A stretch of DNA of 64,000 bases from Acetobacterium sp. KB-1 (GTDB taxonomy: Bacteria; Bacillota; Clostridia; Eubacteriales; Eubacteriaceae): the NCBI RefSeq assembly GCF_003260995.1, contig NZ_CP030040.1, forward strand, positions 2,452,773-2,516,772, written 5' to 3'. Every line of letters begins with the position of its first letter. The stretch's first letter is position 1. Made by a program: the position numbers and the translations under genes. This document shows positions 41,378 to 49,848 of this stretch, piece by piece. Under the pieces are notes generated by a model, which searched no databases, was not told the DNA's origin, and saw only the letters and a program-made list of their open reading frames with translations.

Positions 41378-42883
41378 ATGAAAAATGTATTGGAATATAT
41401 GGAGCACCATGTGCTTTGCCGCCCGGACAAGATTGCCGTCATTGATAAAACTTCTTCCAACTCCTATCGGAAATTGGAACATACCTGTAAGACTGTCGGG
41501 ACAGCGCTGTCAAGGCACATCAAAGTCGGTCAGCCGGTCGCAGTCTTGATGGAAAAAGGCATCCCCGCGCTATGTGCATTTTGGGGCGCCATTTATGCAG
41601 GAGGCTACTATGTGCTGCTTAATCCGGAGCTGCCGGTATTCCGCCTGAAGCAGATTCAGAAAGTACTTCAGGCGGAATATGTGATTGTCGATTTTCAGCA
41701 CGCAAAGCTTGCGGCGGAACTTTTTCCAGCCGGAGCAATCCTGATGATGGACGATCTGCAAAAAGAATCCATAGATTTGGAGCGTCTGCGCTTTGTGCGC
41801 AGCAGGATGATCGACACCGATCCTCTTTATGTCAACTTCACCTCTGGCTCTACTGGTGTTCCAAAGGGTGTTGTGGTCAGTCACCGTTCTGTGATCGATT
41901 TTATCAATGTTTTCACAGATACCTTCCAGTTTTCATCCACGGATGTCTTTGGCAATCAGGCACCCTTCGATTTTGATGTTTCCGTCAAGGATATCTATAC
42001 TTCAGCAAAGGTTGGAGGGACACTGGCGATTATTCCAAAACCCTTTTTTTCACGACCAAAGGCGCTTCTGGACTGGATCTGCGAGATTCACATCACTGTC
42101 ATGATCTGGTCCGTTTCAGCACTGTGCCTGATCAGCGTGTTTCACGGTCTGGACTACCTTATCCCCACTTCCGTGCGTAAGATTCTTTTTAGCGGCGAGA
42201 TCATGCCGGAAAAGCATCTCCGAGCATGGCTGAAACATTTGCCGGACGCGCAGTTTGTCAATCTCTACGGACCTACGGAGATCACCTGTAACTGCACCTA
42301 TCATGTCATTGACAGAAACGGTGATTATTCTCATGGGATTCCCATTGGGCGTCCCTTCCCCAATGAGCAGGTGTTCCTGCTCGACGCCAACGCACAAGAA
42401 GTGACAACCTCCGGTGTTGTCGGTGAGATCTGCGTACGGGGAACGGCACTGGCGCTTGGATACTTCCGAAACCCTCAGCAGACGGAGGTGGCTTTTGTAC
42501 AGAATCCGCTCAATACCAGTTACCCCGAACGCATTTATAAAACAGGCGACCTTGGAAAGTATCTGGACAATGGGGAACTGTTGTTCTGCGGCCGGAAGGA
42601 TTTTCAGATCAAATACATGGGACACCGGATTGAATTAGAAGAAATCGAGCGGGCGGTTGCGAAAATCCCCGGTGTTGATCAGTGTTGCTGTGTGTTTGAC
42701 ACAAAAAAGGAGCGGCTATACGGCTTCTACACCGGCAGTCCAAAGCAACCCAGTCTCCGCAGTCAGCTTGCCGAGTCTTTACCTGTATATATGGTCCCGC
42801 GCACACTTTATCAAATCAAGAAATTTCCATTGAATAAAAACGGAAAAATCGACCGCAAGCGACTGCTTGACCGAAAGGAGTAA
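41378..42883 (+). CDS. DltA-like amino acid adenylation enzyme
   Basis: A 501-residue stand-alone A-domain that should activate an amino acid with ATP and load it on the carrier protein two genes on. Core motifs: A3 YVNFTSGSTGVPKG (151-164), A4 region APFDFDVS (195-202), A5 NLYGPTE (295-301), A7 YKTGDLGKY (387-395), A8 GRKDFQIKYMGHRIELEEIE (405-424), A10 NKNGKIDRK with K490. D198/D200 supply the substrate-amine aspartate. In DltA the FCGE motif has a cysteine that contacts the alanine side and matters for D/L choice; here the motif is FSGE with S272. Substrate may not be D-alanine. GAGG precedes ATG. Confidence 0.88.
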   Translation: MKNVLEYMEHHVLCRPDKIAVIDKTSSNSYRKLEHTCKTVGTALSRHIKVGQPVAVLMEKGIPALCAFWGAIYAGGYYVLLNPELPVFRLKQIQKVLQAEYVIVDFQHAKLAAELFPAGAILMMDDLQKESIDLERLRFVRSRMIDTDPLYVNFTSGSTGVPKGVVVSHRSVIDFINVFTDTFQFSSTDVFGNQAPFDFDVSVKDIYTSAKVGGTLAIIPKPFFSRPKALLDWICEIHITVMIWSVSALCLISVFHGLDYLIPTSVRKILFSGEIMPEKHLRAWLKHLPDAQFVNLYGPTEITCNCTYHVIDRNGDYSHGIPIGRPFPNEQVFLLDANAQEVTTSGVVGEICVRGTALALGYFRNPQQTEVAFVQNPLNTSYPERIYKTGDLGKYLDNGELLFCGRKDFQIKYMGHRIELEEIERAVAKIPGVDQCCCVFDTKKERLYGFYTGSPKQPSLRSQLAESLPVYMVPRTLYQIKKFPLNKNGKIDRKRLLDRKE

Positions 42884-42886
42884 AAT

Positions 42887-44092
42887 ATGAACAAAATCAA
42901 ATGGAGAGGATTATTAGAAAAACAGTCAACGCCTATGTACGCTTACGACCTTTCTGTACTGGAAGAACGTATCCGTTCCCTGCGTAGCTGTTTGCCCGAG
43001 GGTGTCAGACTGTGCTATGCAGTGAAAGCCAACACCTTTATACTTGCGACAGTAAGTGCGCTAGTCGATCGACTGGAAATCTGTTCTCCGGGAGAACTGC
43101 GGATTTGTTACCAAATGGGGTTGCCCACGAACAAATTTGTGGTTTCCGGTGTTTATAAGACGCCCGCCCTGATTCGAGAACTAATTGCCCAGGGACCGTC
43201 CGGGGAGCTTTACACTGTGGAATCCATGCATCAATTCAGCATCTTAAGCGATACGGCTCATCTGGCGAAAAAACGCATTTCCATTCTGCTCCGCCTGACC
43301 AGCGGCAACCAATTTGGACTTTCCGAGGATGAATTGGAACATATCGTCAGCGAGTACCAGCACGATCCATTCCTTGAAATCAGAGGCATCCAGTATTTTT
43401 CCGGTACCCAGAAATCATCTTTGAAGCGGCTTAAACGGGAGCTGGACTATCTGGACAGCGTACTTAACAAATTACAAACTGACTGCGGCTATTCCGCTCC
43501 TGAATTGGAGTTCGGACCCGGACTTCCGGTATCCTACTTTATCGATGAGGACTTTGACGAAGACGCCTTTTTGCATGAATTCTCAGCCTTGCTGACCAGA
43601 ATGCAGTTCAAGACAAAGCTTACGCTGGAGCTTGGACGCAGCATCGCCGCCAGTTGCGGAACCTATTTAACAAGCGTTGTCGATAAAAAAACAAACAAAG
43701 GGCAGAACTACGCCATTGTCGATGGCGGTATACACCAACTTGTCTATTATGGTCAGTCAATGGCAATGAAGCATCCCATTGTCCACGAGCTCACTCGCCG
43801 CGGGGGCACAGAGCACGAGCCATGGAATATCTGCGGTTCGCTTTGCACCACTAACGATATCTTGGTAAAGCAGTTTCCCATGTATCGCCCGGAAATCGGC
43901 GATGTGATCGTATTTGAAAACGCCGGTGCATATTGTGCGGCGGAAGGAATCGCCTTGTTTTTAAGCAGGGATCTACCGGCGGTCATGTTACTGAAAAACG
44001 GTTGCGAACCCGTCTGTGTGCGGGGGCATATGCCAATAGAAATGTTAAATACACCGAATAATGAAATGAGGGAAAGAATATGGAACGCCTGA
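42887..44092 (+). CDS. PLP-dependent decarboxylase, LysA/exosortase-associated type
   Basis: A 401-residue fold-type III PLP enzyme of the diaminopimelate/ornithine decarboxylase superfamily. The PLP lysine is K47 in CYAVKANT. The glycine-rich phosphate loop is EFGPGLPVSYF (208-218). The second-chain catalytic cysteine is C320 in CGSLCTTND, and AGAYCAAEG closes the site. The strand that reads HxGSQ in LysA is YFSGTQ here, and CESGD is CTTND, closer to what I recall of the exosortase-associated branch (TIGR03099) than to biosynthetic LysA. It begins three bases after the adenylation gene's stop and overlaps the carrier gene by 13, so it is integral to the operon. Confidence 0.85.
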   Translation: MNKIKWRGLLEKQSTPMYAYDLSVLEERIRSLRSCLPEGVRLCYAVKANTFILATVSALVDRLEICSPGELRICYQMGLPTNKFVVSGVYKTPALIRELIAQGPSGELYTVESMHQFSILSDTAHLAKKRISILLRLTSGNQFGLSEDELEHIVSEYQHDPFLEIRGIQYFSGTQKSSLKRLKRELDYLDSVLNKLQTDCGYSAPELEFGPGLPVSYFIDEDFDEDAFLHEFSALLTRMQFKTKLTLELGRSIAASCGTYLTSVVDKKTNKGQNYAIVDGGIHQLVYYGQSMAMKHPIVHELTRRGGTEHEPWNICGSLCTTNDILVKQFPMYRPEIGDVIVFENAGAYCAAEGIALFLSRDLPAVMLLKNGCEPVCVRGHMPIEMLNTPNNEMRERIWNA

Positions 44093-44310
44093 TTAAAATT
44101 TTGAAAGACATAGAACCGGAAATTAATTACATAAACTGCAAAGACCTGATCGATGGACATCATTTGGATTCGCTCTCCATCATTGCCTTGGTGGGAGAGC
44201 TGGAGGAAGAATTCGATATTACAATCCCGACCGTCGAGATAACGCCGGACAACTTCAATTCCGCAGAATCTCTCTGGGCAATGGTAACGCGACTAATTGA
44301 GGAAGAATAA
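44080..44310 (+). CDS. DltC-like carrier protein
   Basis: A 76-residue acyl/peptidyl carrier of normal DltC length. The phosphopantetheine serine is S31 in GHHLDSLSIIALVGELEEEF, followed by the acidic recognition helix. It should hold the aminoacyl thioester made by the adenylation enzyme for delivery to the MBOAT protein. The start (ATG with GAGGGAAAG upstream) overlaps the decarboxylase end by 13 bases, and its stop is one base from the MBOAT ATG. The tight packing argues for fixed stoichiometry. A phosphopantetheinyl transferase must come from elsewhere in the genome. Confidence 0.92.
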   Translation: MERLIKILKDIEPEINYINCKDLIDGHHLDSLSIIALVGELEEEFDITIPTVEITPDNFNSAESLWAMVTRLIEEE

Positions 44311-44311
44311 T

Positions 44312-45913
44312 ATGCCCTCGATTCCATCCTATTTTTCCGTACAGTTTCTTGCGATTTTGTTGCCAGTCACTGTCACGACTTATGCTTTCCTTCCGCAAAA
44401 GCCGCGGCGGATTGTACTTTTACTCGCGAGCTACGCCTTTTTCTGGGCCGTCAGCGGAAAGCTGTTGGTTTATCTTCTGCTATCCACGCTCTCCATCCAC
44501 CATTTTGGTCTCTGGCTTGCCGACAATCAAAATCGTTGTGACCAGGCTTTGGAGCAGGCTCAAAAGGAAAACCGCAAGGGCATCAAAGTGTTATATCAGC
44601 GGCAGCAAAGAGGGATTATTGCGTTTGCTGTTATTCTCCATATAGGCGTTCTGGCCGTTCTTAAATATTCGGCTTTTTTTGCAACAAACCTGAATGTCGG
44701 CTTTGATCTTTTAAAGCTGCCTGCTTCGATTGCTATACCTTCTTTTGTGTTGCCAATCGGCATTTCTTTTTATACCATGCAGGCGCTATCGTATGTTTTG
44801 GATGTCTATCACCGAAAAATATCAGCTGACCGCAACCTATTTCGTCTGGCCCTTTATATGAGTTTCTTTCCACAGATCATGGAAGGGCCAATCTGCCGGT
44901 ATACCGAAACCGCAGCGCAGTTGTGGAGCGTACCGCCCATTGAATATCGCAACCTTACCTTTGGCCTGCAACGCATTCTGTTCGGTATTCTGAAAAAAAT
45001 GGTCGTCGCAGATCGCCTGAACCTGCTGATCAGCAATGTATTCAACAGCTATCAGGACTATGACGGCTTCGTAATCGCTGTCGCCGCAGTGTGCTATACC
45101 ATTCAGCTTTACATGGACTTCTCCGGCACAATGGATGTAGCCCTTGGCATCGGACAGATTTTCGGTGTTTCATTGACCGAAAACTTTCAGCGCCCTTTTT
45201 TTTCCAAGACTATTCCTGAATTTTGGAAGCGGTGGCATATTACGCTGGGGGCCTGGTTCCGTGATTATATCTTCTATCCTGTTTCCCTGTCAAAGCCCAT
45301 GAAACGCCTTTCTTCGAAGGCGAGAAAACGACTTGGCCATCACTTTGGTACACTGCCCACCAGTGCCATCGCGCTCTTTTACGTGTGGCTATGCAATGGA
45401 TTGTGGCATGGCGCTGGCTGGAACTTCATTTTTTTCGGCATGTATCATTTCGTGCTGATTTTGAGTGGAAACATAGCAGAACCTTTTGTTGCAAAATCTG
45501 CGGAAAAGTTGCATATCTCACGATCAGGTCCGCTTTATCATGGATTTCAAATCGTCCGAACCGCCGCTTTGGTTTGTATCGGTGAAATGTTTTTCCGAGC
45601 CAACGGACTTCGTACCGGACTTGCAATGCTTAAAAAGATTTTTACAGACTTCACTTTCAACACCATTGTGGAAAAGACTTTCTTTTCTTTTGGTGCAGAC
45701 TTATATGACTATATCATTGTCGCTATTGTCTTGGCTGTCATTTTTTTTATTGAACTTCGGCAAGAAAAGGGCCTCTCCATTCGGGAACGCATCAGTACAA
45801 AGCCTGTAGTGGAACGTTTTGCGGTGTATTATGCTCTGATTATGGCAATTGTCATATTTGGCGCATATGGAACCGGTTATGTCCCTGTCGATCCGATTTA
45901 TGCAAGCTTTTAG
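44312..45913 (+). CDS. DltB-like MBOAT acyltransferase
   Basis: A 533-residue membrane-bound O-acyltransferase with about ten to twelve helices, longer than typical DltB (about 400) and closer to alginate-acetylase-type members in length. MBOAT marks: SFFPQIMEGPICRY, QLYMDFSGTMDVALGIG, FWKRWHITLGAWFRDYIFYP and the invariant histidine H366 in NGLWHGAGWNF. It should draw the aminoacyl group from the carrier and move it across the membrane to an envelope polymer hydroxyl. The adopted ATG is one base after the carrier stop; GAGGAAG lies ahead of it. An upstream TTG in the carrier gene is rejected. Confidence 0.9.
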   Translation: MPSIPSYFSVQFLAILLPVTVTTYAFLPQKPRRIVLLLASYAFFWAVSGKLLVYLLLSTLSIHHFGLWLADNQNRCDQALEQAQKENRKGIKVLYQRQQRGIIAFAVILHIGVLAVLKYSAFFATNLNVGFDLLKLPASIAIPSFVLPIGISFYTMQALSYVLDVYHRKISADRNLFRLALYMSFFPQIMEGPICRYTETAAQLWSVPPIEYRNLTFGLQRILFGILKKMVVADRLNLLISNVFNSYQDYDGFVIAVAAVCYTIQLYMDFSGTMDVALGIGQIFGVSLTENFQRPFFSKTIPEFWKRWHITLGAWFRDYIFYPVSLSKPMKRLSSKARKRLGHHFGTLPTSAIALFYVWLCNGLWHGAGWNFIFFGMYHFVLILSGNIAEPFVAKSAEKLHISRSGPLYHGFQIVRTAALVCIGEMFFRANGLRTGLAMLKKIFTDFTFNTIVEKTFFSFGADLYDYIIVAIVLAVIFFIELRQEKGLSIRERISTKPVVERFAVYYALIMAIVIFGAYGTGYVPVDPIYASF

Positions 45914-45927
45914 AAAGGCGGTAAACC

Positions 45928-46884
45928 ATGAAAATCAAGAACATACTGGGAGGCGTAGCATTCATTGCCGGACTTATGATCCTGCTGGCCGTATCATCCT
46001 ATTTGCTTGTTCCCAGAGACAATACGGCTGCAGCAGGAATGGAAGCAACTTCGGCCAACGGAATCCTTGGTGAAAAGGAAAACTCCATCGACATTCTGGT
46101 GCTCGGAGACAGCGAATCCTATTTCTCCATCTCCCCTTTGCAGCTTTGGAAAGAAAAAGGCTACACCGCATATGTCTGCGGAACCGCGGGTCAGCATTTA
46201 ACCTACAGCAACACCATGCTGCACAGGGCATTTCAAAAGCAAAAGCCTAAAATTGTAATCTTGGAGACCCTTGCAATCTACCGCAAAATGTCATTGAGCA
46301 ATGTGGGACTGGCTGAGATCGCTCGCTATTTTCCCGTATTTGAATATCATAACCGATGGAAATCATATGATCTGAAAGGAGTTGGAAACGGAGTCAAATA
46401 CAACTGGACTGAGGATTACAAGGGCTATTTTTACTCCAATCAAGTCGCTCCCGCTCACAATTTGGAATACATGACGCCTACAGAAGAGTCTGCGAAAATT
46501 GCAAAAACAAACAGATACTTCATACAAAAAATCAAAGACTTCTGTGATGAAAATGGAGCCGAATTAATCCTTCTCAGCACACCGAGCACTAAAAATTGGA
46601 ATTATAAGTCACACAACGGAATCGCGATCCTTGCCAGCGAATTGAACTGCAAATATATTGATTTAAATCTGATGAATGATACCGTCGGCATAGACTGGAG
46701 CCTGGATACCCGTGACGGTGGGGATCATTTAAATTCTTCCGGAGCAAACAAAGTAACTCATTATTTAGCGGAATACCTGTCAGGCCGGGGCATCTTATCA
46801 GATCACCGTGGAGACAAAAACTACGCGCGCTGGGATGAGTGCTTGGTAAAGCTGAACGCAAAAGCTAAGGGCACATCTAATTAG
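45928..46884 (+). CDS. DltD-like exported SGNH-fold protein
   Basis: A 318-residue protein anchored by one N-terminal helix (about 5-28) with an extracellular SGNH/GDSL-type domain. Block I is LVLGDSESYFSISP with S62 as the probable nucleophile. CGTAGQHLTYSNTM resembles block II, STPSTKNWN block III, and DGGDHLNSSGA (263-273) holds the expected catalytic histidine H267. It fills the DltD slot, handing the aminoacyl group to the final acceptor, or may be an AlgX/PatB-like acyltransferase. AAAGGCGG precedes the ATG. Last gene of the operon; a terminator within the right direct repeat follows. Confidence 0.82.
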   Translation: MKIKNILGGVAFIAGLMILLAVSSYLLVPRDNTAAAGMEATSANGILGEKENSIDILVLGDSESYFSISPLQLWKEKGYTAYVCGTAGQHLTYSNTMLHRAFQKQKPKIVILETLAIYRKMSLSNVGLAEIARYFPVFEYHNRWKSYDLKGVGNGVKYNWTEDYKGYFYSNQVAPAHNLEYMTPTEESAKIAKTNRYFIQKIKDFCDENGAELILLSTPSTKNWNYKSHNGIAILASELNCKYIDLNLMNDTVGIDWSLDTRDGGDHLNSSGANKVTHYLAEYLSGRGILSDHRGDKNYARWDECLVKLNAKAKGTSN

Positions 46885-46965
46885 AATAAAGAATCGCAAA
46901 AGCTATCACTTGCCTACCCGTGCTCGGGACTTTCATCCGTTAGATTGTACCTGTGCCGGGTGCAT

Positions 46966-47038
46966 CTCAAAAAAGGCATGTCCTTCCATTGAAAGAAACA
47001 TGCCTTTTCTTTATAAATATTTTATCGATTAAGGTCTT
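46966..47038. repeat. Right copy of direct repeat, with bidirectional terminator
   Basis: Matches 38261-38340. It contains a perfect 11-bp stem AAAAGGCATGT (46971-46981) with ACATGCCTTTT (46998-47008), T-rich on both strands, so it ends both the Dlt-like operon and the convergent lipoprotein gene. Its last ten bases are the 3' end of that lipoprotein gene. Confidence 0.75.
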
Positions 47039-48525
47039 TGACCGCCCTGACCGGGTTGACCCTGACCACCCTGGCCCGGCCCACCCATGCCGGTCTGGCC
47101 ATTACTGGTGACCACGCCCGTCAGGGGGATTTCCACCGTCTGGCTGCCACAGGTTAGTGTATAAGTGGAACCCTGGACCAAATCTGGGGTGCTGATCACC
47201 ACCGATTGATAGGTTTTATCCGGCGTATAGGAAACCACCTTATTGCCACTGGCATCGGTTAACTTTACTTCTGTCCCCGCTGCACAGGATGATGTGAGGT
47301 TATAAAGCAATGATGCCTGGGTCGATGTTTCTGAAAATGATTGAGCCATTCCGGTACTACCGGCAATAACCACGGTTCCGCCACTGACATCGGCGCTGCC
47401 ATTATAATCCAGGGCGCCATTGCCGCTATTGGTGGGGCCACTGACCGTCACCGTGCCACCGGAAATATAGAGATTCCCATTGCTATCGAGTCCGTCTCCG
47501 GCTGCATTAACATCGATAGTGCCGCCGGAAATTGAAACATAGACGTTTGAGTCATTTTGCATCGCAGCACCACCGCCTTTTACACCGGTATCGGTTTCTG
47601 CGGCACTGGCACTGGCGCCATTAAGCCCGTCATCCGATGAAGTAATATTAATGGTTCCGTCTTCTACAATAATCGCAGTCCCTTCAATCCCCTCGGTGCT
47701 GTTTTTAATGGTAATCGTCCCGCCACAAATGTAGACATAGCCTTTTGTGTTATCATCAGCATTCTTTGAGGTCATCCCCTTGCCTGCTGAAGAATCAATG
47801 GTAATGACACCATCTTTTATTTTGACACTGTTTTTACCACTGAGCGCATCATCTGCTGAGGTGATATTATAAATACCTCCGCTAATCACCAGATCATCTT
47901 TTGACACAATCCCGTGGTTATCACTTGTTGTAATATTTAGGGTTCCTTCGCCATTGATGGTCAAATCTTCTTTGCTGAAAATAACCCCATCAACATTATT
48001 TTCATCGGTCTGAACATAGGTACCACTATCGGTTAAGGTATTGACGGTGTTTTCATTCAATGTTACAAATACCTTGTCGGCACTTTTTACATAGATCGGG
48101 GCATTGTCTGAACAATTGATGGTCGCGCCACTTAGCACAATCTGAATCTTATCGCTATCGGCCGCTGCCACGACGATCTGCCCGTCCGTCAAATTCCCGG
48201 TGACTACATAAGTCCCTTCTTTCGTAATGGTAAGCACGCCATTACTGGCGGTGGCACCGTCACCGGTTACCTGAATGTCACTGCCATCCAGAGTTACAGT
48301 AACTGCACTGGTGTCATCATAGGTTGTTTTCTGATCGCGATCAGTAAACTCCGGATCGACAATAATTGTCGATGTGGGTGATACTGCTGCGGTTAAAACT
48401 GAGGCGGTTTCTATCACCGCCGCCGCAGTGGTTTCTGCCGGTGCTGTCTCGGAATCCAAACTGCATCCGGCAAACACTACCATGATGAACAATAAAAATG
48501 GTATGAAAATCTTTAGTTTTTTCAT
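47029..48525 (-). CDS. Lipoprotein with carbohydrate-binding beta-helix (Cthe_2159/PF14262 family)
   Basis: A 498-residue exported protein. Signal and lipobox: KKLKIFIPFLLFIMVVFAGC with the lipid-anchored cysteine at 21. A Thr/Ala-rich linker follows, then a right-handed beta-helix of repeating GTLNITTSDNHGI / DGVITIDSS / GGTITIKNS / DGTINITSSDDG units. The C-terminus is Gly/Gln/Pro-rich. This is the family of Clostridium thermocellum Cthe_2159, reported to bind pectic polymers and calcium. A surface adhesive or polysaccharide-binding role is likely. ATG 48525 has GAGAGGATG upstream; the earlier ATG adds five residues. The last codons lie in the repeat that recurs at 38.3 kb. Confidence 0.85.
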   Translation of the reverse strand: MKKLKIFIPFLLFIMVVFAGCSLDSETAPAETTAAAVIETASVLTAAVSPTSTIIVDPEFTDRDQKTTYDDTSAVTVTLDGSDIQVTGDGATASNGVLTITKEGTYVVTGNLTDGQIVVAAADSDKIQIVLSGATINCSDNAPIYVKSADKVFVTLNENTVNTLTDSGTYVQTDENNVDGVIFSKEDLTINGEGTLNITTSDNHGIVSKDDLVISGGIYNITSADDALSGKNSVKIKDGVITIDSSAGKGMTSKNADDNTKGYVYICGGTITIKNSTEGIEGTAIIVEDGTINITSSDDGLNGASASAAETDTGVKGGGAAMQNDSNVYVSISGGTIDVNAAGDGLDSNGNLYISGGTVTVSGPTNSGNGALDYNGSADVSGGTVVIAGSTGMAQSFSETSTQASLLYNLTSSCAAGTEVKLTDASGNKVVSYTPDKTYQSVVISTPDLVQGSTYTLTCGSQTVEIPLTGVVTSNGQTGMGGPGQGGQGQPGQGGQRP

Positions 48526-48795
48526 TAAACATCCTCTCATTTCTCTCTTTTTAAAATATTTTTACGAAGCATTTTTTAAGTCCTTTTTATTCTCAGACAG
48601 TTGAAGAACCTTTAGCATCGCAATGGGAATCTTACAATAATTCTGTGATACCCGTCTCTTTTATTTTAATTATAAGCGGGCAATGTGATGGTTATATGGA
48701 TAAATGCTGTTTTTTTATTGATATAAGCCGTGTTCTTATTTTAATTGGTTGTTTTTTGTTAATTAAATATTGTAGCATCGTTATTTTATTTTTTT

Positions 48796-48849
48796 TGCAA
48801 AGCCCGCTTGACATTTAATGCAAAGCGAACTATACTAATAGTGCAAAGC
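48796..48849 (+). promoter_or_regulatory. Promoter with three 23-bp-spaced operator repeats before the XRE gene
   Basis: TGCAAAGC occurs at 48796-48803, 48819-48826 and 48842-48849, exactly 23 bp apart, each followed three bases later by CT. They straddle TTGACA (48808-48813) and TATACT (48831-48836), which have a 17-base spacer. The arrangement fits cooperative binding by a small HTH protein on one DNA face and autoregulation of the gene just downstream. The 270 bases before it (48526-48795) hold nothing I recognise. Confidence 0.75.
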
Positions 48850-48878
48850 ATGCTATGCAATTTAGTAGAAGGTGACCA

Positions 48879-49085
48879 ATGAAAACACGAATAAAAGAAT
48901 TACGAAAAGAGCGAAAACTATCTCAGGAAGAACTGGCACTGGAAGTAGGAACAACCAGACAGACTATTACCTCCATCGAAGTGGGCAAATATACTGCTTC
49001 TCTGGTGCTGGCCTACAAAATCGCCCATTTTTTCGGGCTGACCATTGAAGACGTTTTTGACTTTTCAGAACTAAATGAATTTTAG
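48879..49085 (+). CDS. XRE-family HTH regulator (Cro/YozG-like)
   Basis: A 68-residue protein that is a single helix-turn-helix domain: KELRKERKLSQEELALEVG then TTRQTITSIEVGKYTASLVL, ending with FFGLTIEDVFDFSE. This short type is common in Firmicutes ahead of genes for small membrane proteins, as here. GAAGGTG lies before the ATG. The three repeats in its promoter are a likely binding site. The next gene starts 11 bases after its stop. Confidence 0.9.
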   Translation: MKTRIKELRKERKLSQEELALEVGTTRQTITSIEVGKYTASLVLAYKIAHFFGLTIEDVFDFSELNEF

Positions 49086-49096
49086 GAGGCAGGATC

Positions 49097-49552
49097 ATGG
49101 AAAAATTTAGAACCACGATTAAACGAAGAATTGCAATTTCTTCAGGAATGGCATTTATTGCCATGGTGTTGGGGGTTTTTAGTACTTATTCAATAATTAT
49201 TACGGACCACTCAAGTGCAACACACTCTGATGGTTTTGTGGCGGGATTCCAGTTTGGTCTGATTGTCAGCATTTTCGGACTGGCGGTCTTTGATATCATC
49301 AAGCTGAGTCTGACAATCAATGACGAGACCAAGCTAAGAATATTGTACAACAAGGAGCATGACGAGCGGCTAATCGCAATCCGTAATAAAGCTGGTGCAC
49401 CAATGATTGTAGTTACTTCTGTCATGATGATTATTGCTGCCATAATTGCCGGGTATTTTAACATTGTCGTTTTTTATACGCTGGTCGTCGCTGTATCTGC
49501 TCAACTATTGATCAGCGCCATGGTTAAGCTTTATTGTACGAAAACCATGTAG
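49097..49552 (+). CDS. Four-helix membrane protein, unknown function
   Basis: A 151-residue protein with four predicted membrane helices in two pairs, split by a charged segment (NDETKLRILYNKEHDERLIAIRNKAG) about residues 75-100. The E-H-D-E-R-x-x-x-I-R pattern is familiar from DUF2178/DUF6442-like proteins that accompany small XRE regulators. No enzymatic residue is seen. AGGAGG precedes the ATG. It is the second gene of a three-gene unit with the regulator and a smaller membrane protein; function unknown. Confidence 0.75.
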   Translation: MEKFRTTIKRRIAISSGMAFIAMVLGVFSTYSIIITDHSSATHSDGFVAGFQFGLIVSIFGLAVFDIIKLSLTINDETKLRILYNKEHDERLIAIRNKAGAPMIVVTSVMMIIAAIIAGYFNIVVFYTLVVAVSAQLLISAMVKLYCTKTM

Positions 49553-49564
49553 TGGTGCCTGCTG

Positions 49565-49768
49565 ATGAGAAAAGAACTGAAAATTGGAATCCTGCTATTT
49601 GCCATTTTTAATCTTATCAATTTTTTCAGCAAAAATATGCTCCCGGAAATGCCAGCATTGCATTTTATCCTCGGGGGACTGGTGGGACTGGCTCTTTGTC
49701 AGATTATTATTGGTATCTTACCTGAGTCTACTTACTTGAAACTAAAAAATTTCAAAACTCCTCAATAA
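49565..49768 (+). CDS. Small two-helix membrane protein
   Basis: A 67-residue protein with two hydrophobic segments (about 8-24 and 30-54) and a short basic tail. The Shine-Dalgarno is weak (GGTG), and its start is 12 bases after the previous stop, so translation may depend on the upstream gene. Last gene of the XRE unit; a strong terminator starts at its stop codon. I do not recognise a family. Confidence 0.65.
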   Translation: MRKELKIGILLFAIFNLINFFSKNMLPEMPALHFILGGLVGLALCQIIIGILPESTYLKLKNFKTPQ

Positions 49769-49801
49769 AAGGAACCCTCAACATTGTTGAGGGTTCCTTT
49801 T
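49767..49801 (+). terminator. Terminator of the XRE operon
   Basis: A perfect 15-bp stem (49767-49781 with 49787-49801) ending in TTTT and overlapping the stop codon of the last gene. Confidence 0.88.
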
Positions 49802-49848
49802 ATTGAGAGTGCTATATTTAACGATATTCTTATTCTCCTTTAACCACT

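Noticed and set aside
42887..44092. Biosynthetic diaminopimelate decarboxylase lysA
   Set aside because: The HxGSQ and CESGD motifs are altered and the gene is embedded between adenylation and carrier genes, so a housekeeping lysine role is unlikely.
47029..48525. CRISPR-like or tandem DNA repeat
   Set aside because: The repeating pattern is at protein level (beta-helix turns) and the DNA units are degenerate.
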